34,857 nucleotides of DNA from Gnetum montanum (Eukaryota > Streptophyta > Gnetopsida > Gnetales > Gnetaceae): the NCBI GenBank assembly GCA_015680685.1, contig MNCI01022151.1:851342-886198 (forward strand), read 5' to 3'. Numbering within the stretch: the stretch's first letter is position 1; every line of letters starts with the position of its first letter. Both the position numbers and the translations under genes were made by a program. A model generated the notes under the pieces. It was not told where the DNA came from. It worked only from the letters and a program-made list of their open reading frames with translations, and did no database searches. Below are positions 1 through 10,582 of this stretch, piece after piece.

Positions 1-248
1 CTATGGTTTTGAGTATCAGTGAATCTACTTTTAGTGATCTATTTGGAGTTCTTCTAATGATGTTTAGGTTTTCATTAGAGCAAGGAAGGATGTTAGCCAT
101 AAAGAGGAAATGGAGGAGTGGCTTAACTCTTATGGTAGTGGATTATTGAACCTTCACTAGTGCAAAGTCAAGGAAGCTAATGAAACTTATCCTCTATTTT
201 GTTCTAGGACCTTTATTACATTGTCACCATAAAAGAAGATAATAGGTG

Positions 249-1300
249 TTTAGCAAGTGTGGACCATGAAAAAAGTTTCTCATCCATGGTACTAGGTTCA
301 ATTGGGCTACCTTCTTGGTTTTTGGATTACAAGATGAAATCCACAAATTCCACAATAGCCTCAATTCAATATGCTATATGCACTACACATTCTTTGTTGC
401 GTATCTTAGAAGGTTTATGAAATTTATGATGGTTCAAAGACATGGAAAGTGAATAGGTTGTGATCCCTCCCAATTTTCCAAACCTTATATGAAACCCATC
501 ATTAATGATGCATGTCCAAGATTCACTAGTTGAGGATATCAAAGAGTCACTGTCAATTACCATCAAGGATTTTAGTGGCACATGATACTATTCTCTTAAT
601 AGCATGAGGCTTGAGCCTTGTGCTACATATCGTAACATCAAGAGGGCTAGAAGTAGATGTAAAGGTTGATAGCATAACTAAAGTGAAGATAAAGAGGCCA
701 TAGGTTAAGTCTATTGTTTCCATTATTGATCAGCCAACTCATGGGAAGCTATCCATTAGGCTTGGCAAGGCACATGAAGCTATTGATGGTATGTATGTAT
801 TTTTTAATGTTTTTGTTTTCATGTCTTTACATTGTTATTTATTGCTTTTGGTTATAAATTTTTGAGTGTTAAAATTGTTTGTTAATTTAGTATAATTTTG
901 GCTTTGAATTATTATAGGAATGAAATAGGAGCTAGCTACTTAAGCTGTTGCTGAAGAAGAGTCGAGATGTAAAGAAGAAAAAGAATAGAGGTGTAAGAAA
1001 GAGGAAGACAGGACATCCAAAGAAGCATTGAATGTCATGGACTCTATCTTCGAGGACTTGCCTTCAGAAGGTAACTTTCCTATGGACATATATCTTGATC
1101 TTCCCAATAAGCTTCAAGGTTTTTTAATATTTAAGTTTTAATGCATGTTTTGGTTATAGGCTATATTGATGGTTATTATCTTTGTAGTGCATGAACCTCC
1201 TCCAAAGGCATCCACATCTGCCTTCTGTTTCAAGCCTTAGCTAGAGGACCCAGACAAGATAGAATTTATGCAAGCTGGTAGATGACATGGTTGATCAGTT
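249..1300 (+). pseudogene. Decayed multi-exon coding region of unknown identity, 5' part
   Basis: I do not recognise the family. One frame from about 249 to 590 stays readable, with only a few stops, and encodes an aromatic, basic stretch (for example YTFFVAYLRRFMKFMMVQRH). A second readable stretch ends at 788 and is followed by GTATGTATGT. An intron-like AT-rich segment then closes with TTATTATAG at 917, giving a likely 129-base intron. The next piece (918-1070) is Glu/Lys/Arg-rich. A further probable intron ends at TTTGTAG (1187), before a short exon-like piece with EPPPKAST. The region seems to continue at 2114 and again at 26499, after insertions of LTR elements. Stops and the solo LTR at 1363 show it is dead. 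It could be a host gene relic or an accessory ORF of another transposon. Exon limits are inferred from splice-like sites only. Confidence 0.4.
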
Positions 1301-1576
1301 GTAACAGATAGTCCCTACACTATCTTGTTTTTATATTTTGGCTTTAAGTTTTTAGTGTTTATTGATGAGCGGTGAGGTACCCCTACACTCAACCATACGA
1401 ATATGAGCATTTCATGCACAATCTAGTCGAATTCCAAGGACTAAGTGCTTATGTGCCCTTGTAGAACAAGGATGGGTTGGTTGATCCTTGTCTTCCCAAG
1501 CTTACCTGTATGTCNCTATAATTTAATGATTTGATCAAAATGAATTGCTATGCTAATAATAGAAATGTAAAGTGCA

Positions 1577-1601
1577 TAAAATAAAATAAAATAAAATAAA
1601 T
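1577..1601. repeat. ATAAA-type microsatellite
   Basis: Five tandem units of a five-base A/T repeat lie in the U5-side part of the solo LTR, and a looser run of the same unit continues to about 1620. Confidence 0.85.
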
Positions 1602-1872
1602 TCATAAGAAAATAAAATAAAAGAAATGCGTAAGAAAACAAATCTCAAGTGCTGTAAGGATGAATCAAAAAGCTCATCTTTATTGTCGTACACAAGGTGT
1701 GCTTAGGTACACAATGCTCAGATAAAGATCTATCCATACTTAGACCTCCTGCTGCGGGCACTTGGAAAATACTCGACTTTCAAACAAACTACAAGAGTTT
1801 TGCTACTTGACTGCTAAAAGACTTCTTTCCAATTGTGCACTTGGGCACTGTATTTATAGGCTTGTGAGAAAC

Positions 1873-2055
1873 TACTCTAATAATTAGAGTAACCACTTTA
1901 ATAATTAGAATGACTGCTAAAGTAACTGCTAGAGTAACCACTCTAATAATTAGAATAACTACTAGAGTAACCACTCTAATAATTAGAGTAACTGCTAAAG
2001 TAACCAATCTAATAATTAGAATAACTACTAGAGTAATCATGAGAGTAACCACTCT
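1873..2055. repeat. Tandem palindrome array in U3 of LTR A
   Basis: Repeated copies of the odd palindrome ACTCTAATAATTAGAGT (8-base arms around one base), spaced by AACC or AACTGCTA-like linkers, fill the U3 between the LTR 5' end and the TATA box. Units are about 15 to 21 bases long and differ by single substitutions. Both strands are open over the array, so the Val/Thr/Leu/Ile-repetitive ORFs there are artefacts. Other LTRs of the family carry different palindromes at this place. The function is unknown; transcription-factor sites or hairpins are inferences. Confidence 0.85.
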
Positions 2056-2113
2056 CATCATTTATAAAATGTTTTTCAATTATTTTCATTTTTCTTGTTT
2101 TTGGATACTATAG

Positions 2114-2755
2114 TATCCAAAGTTAAATGGGATTCTACACATGAGATCAATCTTGATGAGCTCCCCACATTGTCACCTGAGGTGAAAAATGTTTCCTGTA
2201 GACTATATGAAGGGACTACCAAATATGCTATCTCATGTGTGAGGACATCTTGGAAATCCTAATGCTCCAATGAGCACCTATTGGAAAAGGTTGTGACTTT
2301 GAAGAAGCATGTAAAGAAGTTATCACTTGAAAATAAGGGCCTCTGTGATCATAACGAGTTTATAGAAGTTCACATGGCTAATAGGGACTCTAAGCATACA
2401 AAGGAGATAGAGTGGTCATGGTATTGGAGTGCCATCTAGGGTAAGGTTTCTCTAGCCAAAAGCAACATGCAAAAGGGTATGTAGATGGAGTTGTTAATCT
2501 ATAAGACTAGGGATTGGTGTGATTATTATGTTTGGGTGCTTGAGTGGGGTAGGTAATAAAAGGATCACAAGTAGAAATGCAAAGTAGAGAAAGAGAGCGA
2601 CCTAAATTTGTGACATAAGGAGGTCATTAAATAGTAAAAACTTGAACTATTTGTATAGGGAATAAACATGGAGAACATATTTAAGATGTTTGTAGAATTA
2701 GTAGTGGTTGTTAAGTCTCCTACCCCTCAAATTACCACTACATTCATTGATACCT
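2114..2755 (+). pseudogene. Decayed coding region, middle exon (coiled coil)
   Basis: A splice-acceptor-like ACTATAG ends at 2113. From 2114 a single reading frame continues to 2755 with no frameshift; only about ten in-frame stops break it, mostly TAG or TAA where Gln or Trp would fit. The product is rich in Lys, Glu and Leu (for example LEKVVTLKKHVKKLSLENKG), which suggests a coiled coil, and ends with PTPQITTTFIDT. The frame is cut at 2755 by the Athila-like element. It resumes exactly in frame at 26499 once one copy of the TACCT duplication is removed. I do not recognise the protein; the same kind of coiled-coil ORF occurs in plant retroelements, so either a host gene or an element ORF is possible. 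Confidence 0.6.
2751..2755. repeat. Target site duplication, left copy (TACCT)
   Basis: The five bases before the 5' LTR of element 1 match exactly the five after its 3' LTR (26494-26498). Five bases is the usual size for Ty3/gypsy integration. Confidence 0.9.
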
Positions 2756-3405
2756 TGATGGGTTGTGATTGGCTATGTTGACAAGGCCTCATTGATTGAG
2801 CCTTGGTGATGAGGCCCTGTCAATGCATCGTTTCATGCATCGACAAGGCCCCATCGACGTAGCGTCCACTATTTGGCTATAAATATGCATCCACCAGTTG
2901 CATTTATGGTAATCAGATTTCAGTAGTAGCAGAGCTCTTGTAGTTTGTTTATTTAAAAGTTAGAATATTTCTTGTAAGTGCCTGCAACAAGAGTCATTGA
3001 GTGTATAGATCTTTATTGGAGCATTGTTGTACCTGAACATGACAATGTATGCAGTAATAAAGACGAGCTTTCTGATAAACCTTGTAGCATTCTAGATAGA
3101 TTAAATATTTTATTTATGCATTTAATGTTTTCAATTAGTTATTCAATATTTTTCATTAATTAAGCTAATTAAGATACTTAAACAAGATAAGTTAAATAGA
3201 TTAAATACATAAGTATGATTGCTTTGAGTGTAACATGTATTNTTCATAAGTGTAATTAGGAAGACAACAAATGACCTTAGGGCAAGGTTCACTATCTAGA
3301 AGACTAGTGTACCAAAAACTATAAAGTCCACCAAATTTGACCAGATTACGCGTGAAAACTTTGTGATTCGTATGATTGGATATAGGGGTACCTCACCTCT
3401 CATCA
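2756..3405 (+). repeat. 5' LTR of element 1
   Basis: It starts TGATGGGTTGTGATTGG and ends CTCATCA. It has a TATAAATA box (2878-2885) and an AATAAA signal (3056-3061). It aligns end to end with the LTR at 25592-26493 but is about 250 bases shorter. The missing block coincides with the single N at 3242, so the shortening is probably a collapsed assembly gap and not a biological deletion. U3 (about 2770-2870) holds GGCCTCATCGA-like inverted modules. Confidence 0.92.
3242..3242. other. Single-N assembly gap hiding about 250 bases of LTR
   Basis: Sequence before the N matches the 3' LTR up to about 26070, and sequence after it matches from about 26330. A block of about 250 bases is therefore represented by one N. 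Confidence 0.8.
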
Positions 3406-3406
3406 T

Positions 3407-3424
3407 TGGCATCATTGTTGGGGA
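3407..3424 (+). other. Primer binding site of element 1 (tRNA-Asp type)
   Basis: TGGCATCATTGTTGGGGA lies one base after the LTR. The intact plant tRNA-Asp complement is TGGCGCCGTTGCCGGGGA. All differences are C to T or G to A, as expected from deamination of methylated DNA. Minus-strand DNA synthesis would be primed here. Confidence 0.85.
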
Positions 3425-3557
3425 CTTTGTTTGTTGAAACGTGTGCTATCTAGAAGTAGTGAATATTATTAATATCGTTGGACAAACTCAAGGTCAACAA
3501 CACTCTCAAACAACATATAACTACTAAGCACATTAACATTTTCTTTCATATTGCAAA

Positions 3558-6052
3558 ATGACTTCTTCTTCTCATAGGTGTGAAGATGTCAAACTATCAG
3601 TCCCATAGGAGTTCAAAGTGATATATACTCATCTAGATAAGTATGTACCAGACTTTACCTTCATCCTACATCAGGATGAATAACTACGATGATGTGAAAT
3701 GGAGGAAAACATCGTCTTGCCCCTTGATTGATCTGTGCTTGGGATGTTACTTCAAACACTTAAAAATTTAGGCATCTCAGATCTTCATGAGGAATACGTT
3801 ATGGATGATAATAACACTTAGGCTTTCCATCCCACCAAAACACAACATAGGCAAGATTGACACTAGGAGAAGTATCATGAGTTTACAGAGGGAAAGCACT
3901 TTAGTAACCCATTGTTCCTACTAAATCAAGATGACAATGAGGATCCTTCCTTTGAGGATTTTCAACATGAAAAATCTCCATCCCCTATTGTTACTAATGA
4001 GGGTGTGACCCTAAACCTGTGATCTACCATTCATAAACTAGGTTCAGAAAAGAGTGACAGTCAAGGTAGGGACTTGGGCAAGCATTGCAATGGCAAAGGA
4101 TCTAAGGTTGGGGATCGTAATGAGTGAAAAAATGATGGTGGACATTGTAATGGTAGTGGAAATCCACCTTCTCCTCCATCCTTCTCATTTGATTCTAAAC
4201 ATTCCTCTTTATTTGCTAGTTCTCATAGAAGCTGCTGTCAGAATAATCATGATGAAGGTAATCAATGAGACAACAATGATCATGAAGGCCACCAAGACCA
4301 AAGGGGTGGTCGAAACCATCATCAACACAGTGATGATGATGAACCTCTATTGGCAACTCGAAACATGCTCAACATTGCAAAGGTAGTAAAGATCCCAACC
4401 AAGCATCTGAAAGATAGTAGGATCAAGCGCTTAGACATGAATAATATCCCAATATTTGAGGGGGGATACAACTTTGATCCACAAACACATCTACAAGCTT
4501 TCCATAATTCTTGTGCCTTATAGAACATAGTAAATGAGTGGAAAAAACTTAATCTTTTTCATAGAATATTCATTAAGAAAGCTGAAAGCTAGTACCAATT
4601 CTTAGAGCTAGAATCTATTCACAGATGAAGTACCATGTTGGAGTTATTCAATGACAAATATCAATTGTACTGCAAAGTGTCTAATCTAAGGAGGCATATC
4701 CAAGGATGGAAACAAGGAACACATGAACCCTTGGATGCCATTATGGGTAGATGTTATTCACTCTTACACCAATGCCCTAGCCATGGTTATTTTCAGAGGG
4801 AACAACTTTGCCACATCATAGATGGGCTTAGAGCAAAAACTAGAAGAACTCTTGGGGTGTATGCCCAAGGGAGACAATTTGAACTAAGAGCTCATCAGAT
4901 CCAAAGGTTCATAGAGTAGGTAGCAAAAGAAGAAGGTGAGTTGCGAAAGAGGGAAAGTGTAGAAGAGAATAATAGGGACCCTTTCATTAGAAAATGGGAG
5001 GTCCAATTTTGTGATAAGGAGGAGTCACCACTCGATGAAGTGGTGAACAGGAAAACCTTGCCCATCCAAAAATCTATGTCTAATATTTCAACAAAAGTTG
5101 ATAAATTATGGGACTCTTTGGATGAAAAATTACAAACTACTATGAAGATTGCTAAAGAATCCAAAGTGCAAAATAGTGATCATAACCATAGGAGGCGAAA
5201 AGAAGCTGAACGAGCCTACCAAAGAGGTAAGGGAAAAGCTGCTCTCATAGAGGAAGTTGTGGAAATTGACTTTGATGATGAAATTGGTTGTGACATTTGT
5301 CAATACAAACATCTAAAGGGATATTTCCTTGTGGTGTCACACTTACAAGAATTTGGGGTGTACACATTGAGTCCTTGACTAGCATGTAGGCAAGCATCCA
5401 GACAATTACCTTATCCTCAAGGAAATCCAAGGTAGTTCCACTAGCAACAACAAGCTTACTACCCAAGTGGAGCTCCACCACAACCATATGAGGAATAGCA
5501 ATAGTGGCATCAACCAAAATCGTGGGAAATACCACCACCAAACTAGAAATACCCTTATAGGCAACCAGATCCATATGGGTATTACGTTTAGCAACCCGTT
5601 TTTCTAAGAAGTTTTGCAAGCCATGCCTCATTTCTACATCACTATTACCCTCCAGAGTACCACCAAATACATTCACCATCTACTCAAGGAGAAAACCCAT
5701 ATCCATACCACTCTCTACATTCATTTGCACACACACCTCCACCCTCAACCTAGTTACCTCTTGTCGTATCCATGCAAGGTGAGATTCCTCCACAGCCGTA
5801 GCAACAAAATGCTACGAGGGTGGTACATTCACAATTAGCTTTTTAGCTGAGTGGTTTGGATAATTGATCCAGAAAAAGACCCTTCTTTGAATGTAACAAT
5901 CCTTTTTGACCCTTACAACCTTGTATAGTTGGTTGTCCTACATCTCCAATACCCTCATCCTCTACATCAAATACCTTTGAGTACCCTTGAAACCAAACAT
6001 CACCTTAGATCTACATTGTAATGTTAACTCATGCTATCTCTACCTTCCTATG
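3558..6052 (+). pseudogene. gag of element 1, decayed
   Basis: The likely start is the ATG at 3558 (MTSSSHR). It is followed by an N-terminal part with YVPDFTFILHQDE that matches element 2, then a Gly/Asn/His/Asp-rich linker near 4060-4340. The retrotransposon capsid core spans about 4430-4920, with MLELFNDKY, IQGWKQGTHEPLDA and YSLLHQCPSHGYF, the pattern of Athila gag. A charged helical part (4941-5270) leads to a nucleocapsid-like CDICQYKH motif near 5288. Its later Cys residues have been lost compared with CKICQYDHPKGCC in element 2. A Pro/Gln/Tyr-rich tail follows (about 5390-5830). Many stops and frameshifts are present. Gag would package the element RNA. The frame is interrupted at 6053 by a solo LTR. 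Confidence 0.8.
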
Positions 6053-6923
6053 TGATGAGCGATGAGGTACCCCTACACTCAACCATATGAATACAAGCAT
6101 GTACACATGATCTAGTTGAACTCCGCGGACAAACTAGTTGTGGCACCTAGATAGTTATATGTTGATTGCAGTTCGCTATCTTCCCACCTAGACTAGTATT
6201 TGCTTTGTCACGTATGGTTTATTCTAGAGTGAGGTGTATGATGTGATTCCTAACACTAGGCTACTACTAGAGATAATGGAAAGTAATCTTGATTAAACTA
6301 ATAAAAAATAGAAAATAAAATCTAAACTAGCCTAAGTGAAATGGGCATCTGTCCTTAATCATTCGTATGCATCTTGGACTTTGTGTACTACTTCAAGGAT
6401 TACCAACGCACATTACTTGAGCACTACTAGATACACTATTGGATTACCAAGTAGTTACACTTAAATGTTCATGATTAAGGCGTACTCATTCTATGTTAAT
6501 TAACAACAAGTGGAAATGATAACAAAGGAAATATGAACTAAAAAGATAACAATAAATAATTAATAATTAAAGTAATTAAAATCTAAGTGAATGCTGCAAT
6601 GATGGAGTAATCTCAATCTTTATTGCCGATCATGTGCATGTCCAAGTACGTCACACTCAAACAAAGGTTCCATACAATTACAAGCATCACACTGCGAGCA
6701 TGCACTTGCGAAAAGGAACTAAAAATTAACAAAATGACTCGACCCTAAGACTTATTGGCCAAAGACTCCTTCTTGTGCGCCTAAGTGCTATATTTATAGG
6801 CCAACACAGGAATCATGATATCGTATCCAGGTTGAAATATCGGGTACCCGATATCCTATACTCAATATCGGGTACCCGATATCACATATTCCATATCAGG
6901 GCTTGGTAAACCATGATTCATCA
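6053..6923 (-). mobile_element. Solo LTR of the Athila-like family inside element 1 (LTR C)
   Basis: On the plus strand it starts TGATGAGCG and ends ATTCATCA. It is flanked by CTATG (6048-6052) and CTATA (6924-6928), a 5-base duplication with one G/A change. It carries a minus-strand TATAAATA (complement of 6791-6798) and the family R-U5 sequence, but no internal region, so it is a solo LTR. It separates the gag tail from the protease of element 1. Confidence 0.88.
6837..6882. repeat. Two perfect 18-base palindromes in U3 of LTR C
   Basis: ATATCGGGTACCCGATAT occurs at 6837-6854 and again at 6865-6882, with partial related copies on each side (GATATCGTATCC, CATATCAGGG). They lie between the LTR 5' end and the TATA box. 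Perfect conservation in an otherwise decayed LTR is notable. A decayed form of the same module is in the 3' LTR of element 2 (about 24583-24646). Confidence 0.9.
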
Positions 6924-6982
6924 CTATAAAAAGATTTGACCCAGGAAGTCTAGTCATTTACTTGTAGATCGTTGGACATAAG

Positions 6983-7480
6983 CCATGCATGACTCTTCTT
7001 AATTCTGGTTCTAGTGTCAATCTCATCTCGCATGACATGTACAAGGGCTGGAACCTACCACCTCTTAAGAAAAGCAACATTTGTCTAGAACTGGGAGATC
7101 AATCAATCACTATTCATTTGGGATCAGTGGAGGACATTGTGACCATAGTAAGTGGATGGTCCTATACTACCTATTTTCTAGTGATCAAGGTTGAAAACTA
7201 CAAAGGTGACTTCCCCATCATGATGGGAAGGGTTTGGTTAAGCACAGTCGATGTACGTATGGGCATAAGGAACCTCTTCTTGGAAATCTCCAAGAAAAAT
7301 GAATTTGGAAAGTTAGAAAAGAAGCATATTCCATGCATTGCGTATAGCAATAATGGGTGCAATTACGTGCAAAAGATTTGGTCCATCAAAAGTACATACA
7401 CCAAAGCATGCAATCAGTGTGCACAAGAAATAGATATTCAAAGGTGTCTATACACAACAATCACAAAATAAGAGGGCATC
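6983..7480 (+). pseudogene. Retropepsin (protease) region of element 1, catalytic Asp changed
   Basis: One open frame (about 6989-7471) reads LLNSGSSVNLISHDMY, where family members have an Asp-Thr/Ser-Gly active site followed by SSVNLI. The catalytic Asp reads Asn (GAT to AAT type change) and the following Thr reads Ser, so the enzyme would be inactive. Downstream, FPIMMGRVWLSTVDV corresponds to the usual LGRPWL-like flap and C-terminal part of retroviral-type aspartic proteases. The protease would cut the Gag-Pol polyprotein. Element 2 lacks this segment altogether. Confidence 0.8.
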
Positions 7481-7486
7481 CAATGG

Positions 7487-8700
7487 TTGATAGCTGACTC
7501 AGATAGCAACACATTATACATGGAACCCATTGAGAGCCTAACATGTGCTTATGTTGAAAGCATGGATGAACTTAAGCAAGTTCATCACCAACTCTTTGAT
7601 GATGAAGATGATGATACATGTTGGGGAGAGTTCAAAATCCTTGATAACTTCAAGCAGAAGCCCTTAGAACTAAAAACCATACTGATCGGTATGGAATATT
7701 TATTTTTAAACAATGGTAAACTAGTCATAATTAATGCCAAACTTACTCTTTAACAAAAAGAAAAGCTATTAAAGGTGGTTAATAAATGGCCAACAACCTT
7801 TTCTTGGTAATATCCTAAGCTGATAGGAATTGTTCTAAAGATATGCCAACATTACATTTACACCGACTCAGCCATGAAGCCAAGAAGGTAGTCACAAAGG
7901 TGGCTAAACCCCAAATTGAAGCAAATTGTCAAAAAGGAAATAGAGTAACTCCTCAAGTCAGGGTTCATCTATCCCATTGTGGATAGTGAGTGGGTTAGCC
8001 CATTAATAATTATGCTAAAGAAAGGTGGCAAATGGCGAGTTTGCATTAACTTTCGGTTGTTGAGTATGACAATGTTTAAAGATCATTTTCCATTTCCATT
8101 TGTGGATCAAGTGTTGGACACCATATTTGGGCATTGCTATTATAGCTTCTTGGTTGGTTATAGTGGCTATAACCAAATACAAATTGTGCCAAAAGATCAA
8201 GCTAAGACAACATTCATGAGTCCCTAGGGGACTTTTACATATTGTAAGATGCCATTTGGTCTATGTAATGCCCTACAACATTTTGATGCTTGGTCCTTAG
8301 TATTTTCCAACAGCAAATTGGTAATGTTATGGAAGTCTTCATGGATGACTTCTCACCTATGGAGTTATGTTTGAGCAAGCCTTGGATTGCCTTAAACAAG
8401 TATTGAAAATATGTGTAGAAATAAATCTGCGGCTCAACTGGCAAAAAGTCACCTTATGTTCCAAGAAGGCACTATGTTGGGGAATTGAATTTCACAAAAA
8501 GGGATTGAGGTAGACCTAGAAAAGATATGGGTCATCCAAGAAATTACACATCAACTAGAGATAGTCAAAGATGTTAGATCATTCCTTGGACATACTGGCT
8601 ACTATAAGTGATTCATAGTGAATTTTTCTAAGATTGCAAAGCTATTGGTCGAGTTAATGAAGAAAGATGCTCCATTCATCTAGACCAAGCAATGTGGACA
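7487..8700 (+). pseudogene. Reverse transcriptase domain of element 1, decayed
   Basis: After a linker (7487-7850), the Athila-type RT is recognisable: WVSPLIIMLKKGGKWRVCI, then FKDHFPFPFVDQVLD, GYSGYNQIQI, KMPFGLCNAL and a VFMDDF active-site box near 8335. The first catalytic Asp (FLDGYSGY in family members and in element 2) reads Val here (FLVGYSGY). Stops and at least one frameshift occur after the MDDF box. A C-terminal FLGHTGYYK-like connection segment is at about 8580-8620. The enzyme would copy the element RNA into DNA. Confidence 0.85.
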
Positions 8701-8739
8701 TGCATTTCAATAGTTGAAGGAGAAACTCGTAGAAACACC

Positions 8740-9135
8740 AATTCTATGGGTACTAGACTAGTCTAGACTATTTCACATCATGATGGATGCATCTAACTAC
8801 ACCTTGGGAGCAGTGCTCACATAGTTGGATGATAAGAAACATCCATACTACATCCACTACACAAGATGAAGCATTGTGAAAGCATAATTAAATTACACCA
8901 CCATGGAGAAAGAACTAATGGTAGTGGTGTATGCTCTTGAAACGTTTAGGCACTATGTGCTTAGCTACAAAGTATTTGTGCACATAGACTACAGTGCAAT
9001 CTGCTTCTTGATGAACAAACCAACGATGAGCCCTTGTATCATATAGTGGCTTGTGATTTTGTAGGAATTTAATCTCATGATGGTAGATCAAAAAGGGACC
9101 AAGAATGTGGTCACTAACCATCTCTCTTGATTAGA
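8740..9135 (+). pseudogene. RNase H domain of element 1, decayed
   Basis: The reading IMMDASNYTLGAVLT, then TMEKELMVVVYALETFRHY, then HIDYSAICFLMNKP is the usual order of Ty3/gypsy RNase H (Asp, Glu, Asp positions), followed by a GTKNVVTNHLS-like end. In-frame stops are frequent (for example after AVLT, in YTR, and in SIVKA). RNase H would remove template RNA during cDNA synthesis. Confidence 0.85.
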
Positions 9136-9389
9136 TGGGATAACAAGGCGGAGGAGAGCTCACTCTTTGATTAGTTTCTAGATGAACTTCTCTTTACATG
9201 AGTAATAAATGACCAAACACCCATAAAAAAAATGGTATGGTGACATCCTCACTTACCTTATCACTTAGGAGATGCCACAAGATCTTGACTTTAGAAAGAA
9301 ACAACAATTTCTTCATTGGGCTAAATACTTCATGGAAATCAATGGCCACCTCTACAATGCATGTGCTGATGGCCATATTTGTTGGTGTG

Positions 9390-10582
9390 TCCTTGATGAA
9401 GATCAATTGCGTGTTCTCTAGGATGCTCATGAAGGGCCTTGTGGAGGCCACTATGCAAGGAGACATACGACCATAAAAATCATGATGGCAGGATATTATT
9501 GGCCTATAATATTCAGGGATGCCCATCAGTTTATCCAATCTTGTGAATGTTGTCAATGAGATGGTGGGATGACCACTCAAATGGAAGGCCCTCAATAGTG
9601 GATTCAACCACTAGAGCCTTTTAACATATGGGGCATTGACTTCATGGGTCCCATCACACCCATGTCCAATGAAAATGTGTATGTCATCGTAGCCATCAAC
9701 TATTGTATAAACTAAGCAAAACCAATAGCTATTATTGATTGTACATCATCCACTGCTACTAGATTTATATAAAAAAATGTTGTAAATAGGTTTGAAGTGT
9801 AATGTGCACCAATTTTTGACAATGGAGCTCATTTCACAAGTGCCACCTTTAGAAAGTTGATGCAATTCTTGGGGGTTGAACATAAATTAACAAAATCCTA
9901 TCACCCCTAAGCTAATGGTCAAGTAGAGGTAACCAATAGGGAGATCACAAAAATCCTAACAAGGACCATCAGCAAATATAGGAAATATTGGAGTACAAAA
10001 CTTAATGATGCCCTTTGGGCCTATCATTCAACATGAAAAGTTCCTATTGGCTATTCTCCCAATGAGTTAGTTTACAGAAAACTTCCAACGCTCTCTATTC
10101 AATCTAAGCTTTGTACACTCTCAATAGCCTATGATCTGAATCTTAACCTAAGTTTAGCATAGAAAGAGAGACTAATCAACCTTAATGTGCTAGATGAAAA
10201 CCAATTGGTGGTCCTATCTTTGAATGAGGTGCACAAGGAATTCAATAAACAACATCATAACTTGAGAATATGAAAGGTGAAACTTCAACCAAGAGATAAT
10301 GTTCTCTATTAGAATCCCACACATGTACCCCAGAAGACCAAATTCCAAATGTTGTGGAAGGAACCTTATATAATTGATTGAACCTTTTCCTCTAGGGCCA
10401 TGTTAATTTACAAACATGAGTGCTCAAATAAAAAGCAGTTGGTCAACATCCAACAAGTAAAACCTTTCCTAGAACCAAGACAAGCTAGTGCAACTACCAC
10501 TTTAATAAATGGACAACCGCGTTCAATTTTTTGGATCTCCTCTCTCCAACTTAGTCATCGGGGAGATGGCCATCCATGCTAA
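9390..10582 (+). pseudogene. Integrase domain of element 1, decayed
   Basis: The zinc-binding N-terminus is visible: AHEGPCGGHYARRH, then CECC about 30 residues on (HHCC type). The catalytic core keeps its acidic triad in GIDFMGP, FDNGAHF and NGQVEVTNRE. YSPNELVYRK and a C-terminal region ending with LVNIQQVKPFLEPR follow. Stops and frame changes make it non-functional. Integrase would insert the cDNA, giving the 5-base duplication seen at the ends. The sister copy in the inverted fragment (minus strand, about 16300-17100) has the same arrangement. Confidence 0.85.

Larger units (their letters stand above)
1363..2060 (-). mobile_element. Solo LTR of the Athila-like family (LTR A)
   Basis: It begins TGATGAG and ends CTCATCA, the same ends as the other LTRs of this family here, and is flanked by a perfect 5-base duplication, TTTAT (1358-1362 and 2061-2065). 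On the minus strand it has a TATAAATA box (complement of 1851-1858) followed by the family's poly(A)-signal region. No internal retrotransposon sequence is attached, so it is a solo LTR, presumably left by recombination between two LTRs. The single N at 1515 probably hides missing LTR sequence, so the real length may exceed 698 bases. It lies in what looks like an intron of the surrounding decayed coding region. Confidence 0.9.

Noticed and set aside
1873-2055. CRISPR-like array
   Set aside because: Units are irregular, the linkers are short and repetitive, the context is a plant LTR, and no associated genes exist.
1363-2060. DNA transposon with TGATGAG terminal inverted repeats
   Set aside because: The TATA box, poly(A) signal, 5-base duplication and identity to LTRs of complete elements show that it is a solo LTR.
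1789-2113. Two overlapping ORFs with Val/Thr/Leu/Ile repeats on opposite strands
   Set aside because: They are translations of the palindrome array in U3 of a solo LTR, open on both strands only because of the repeat unit.
4054-4386. Methionine-rich ORF of 110 residues
   Set aside because: It is a shadow frame. The adjacent frame gives the Gly/Asn/His/Asp-rich gag linker that runs into the recognised capsid core.
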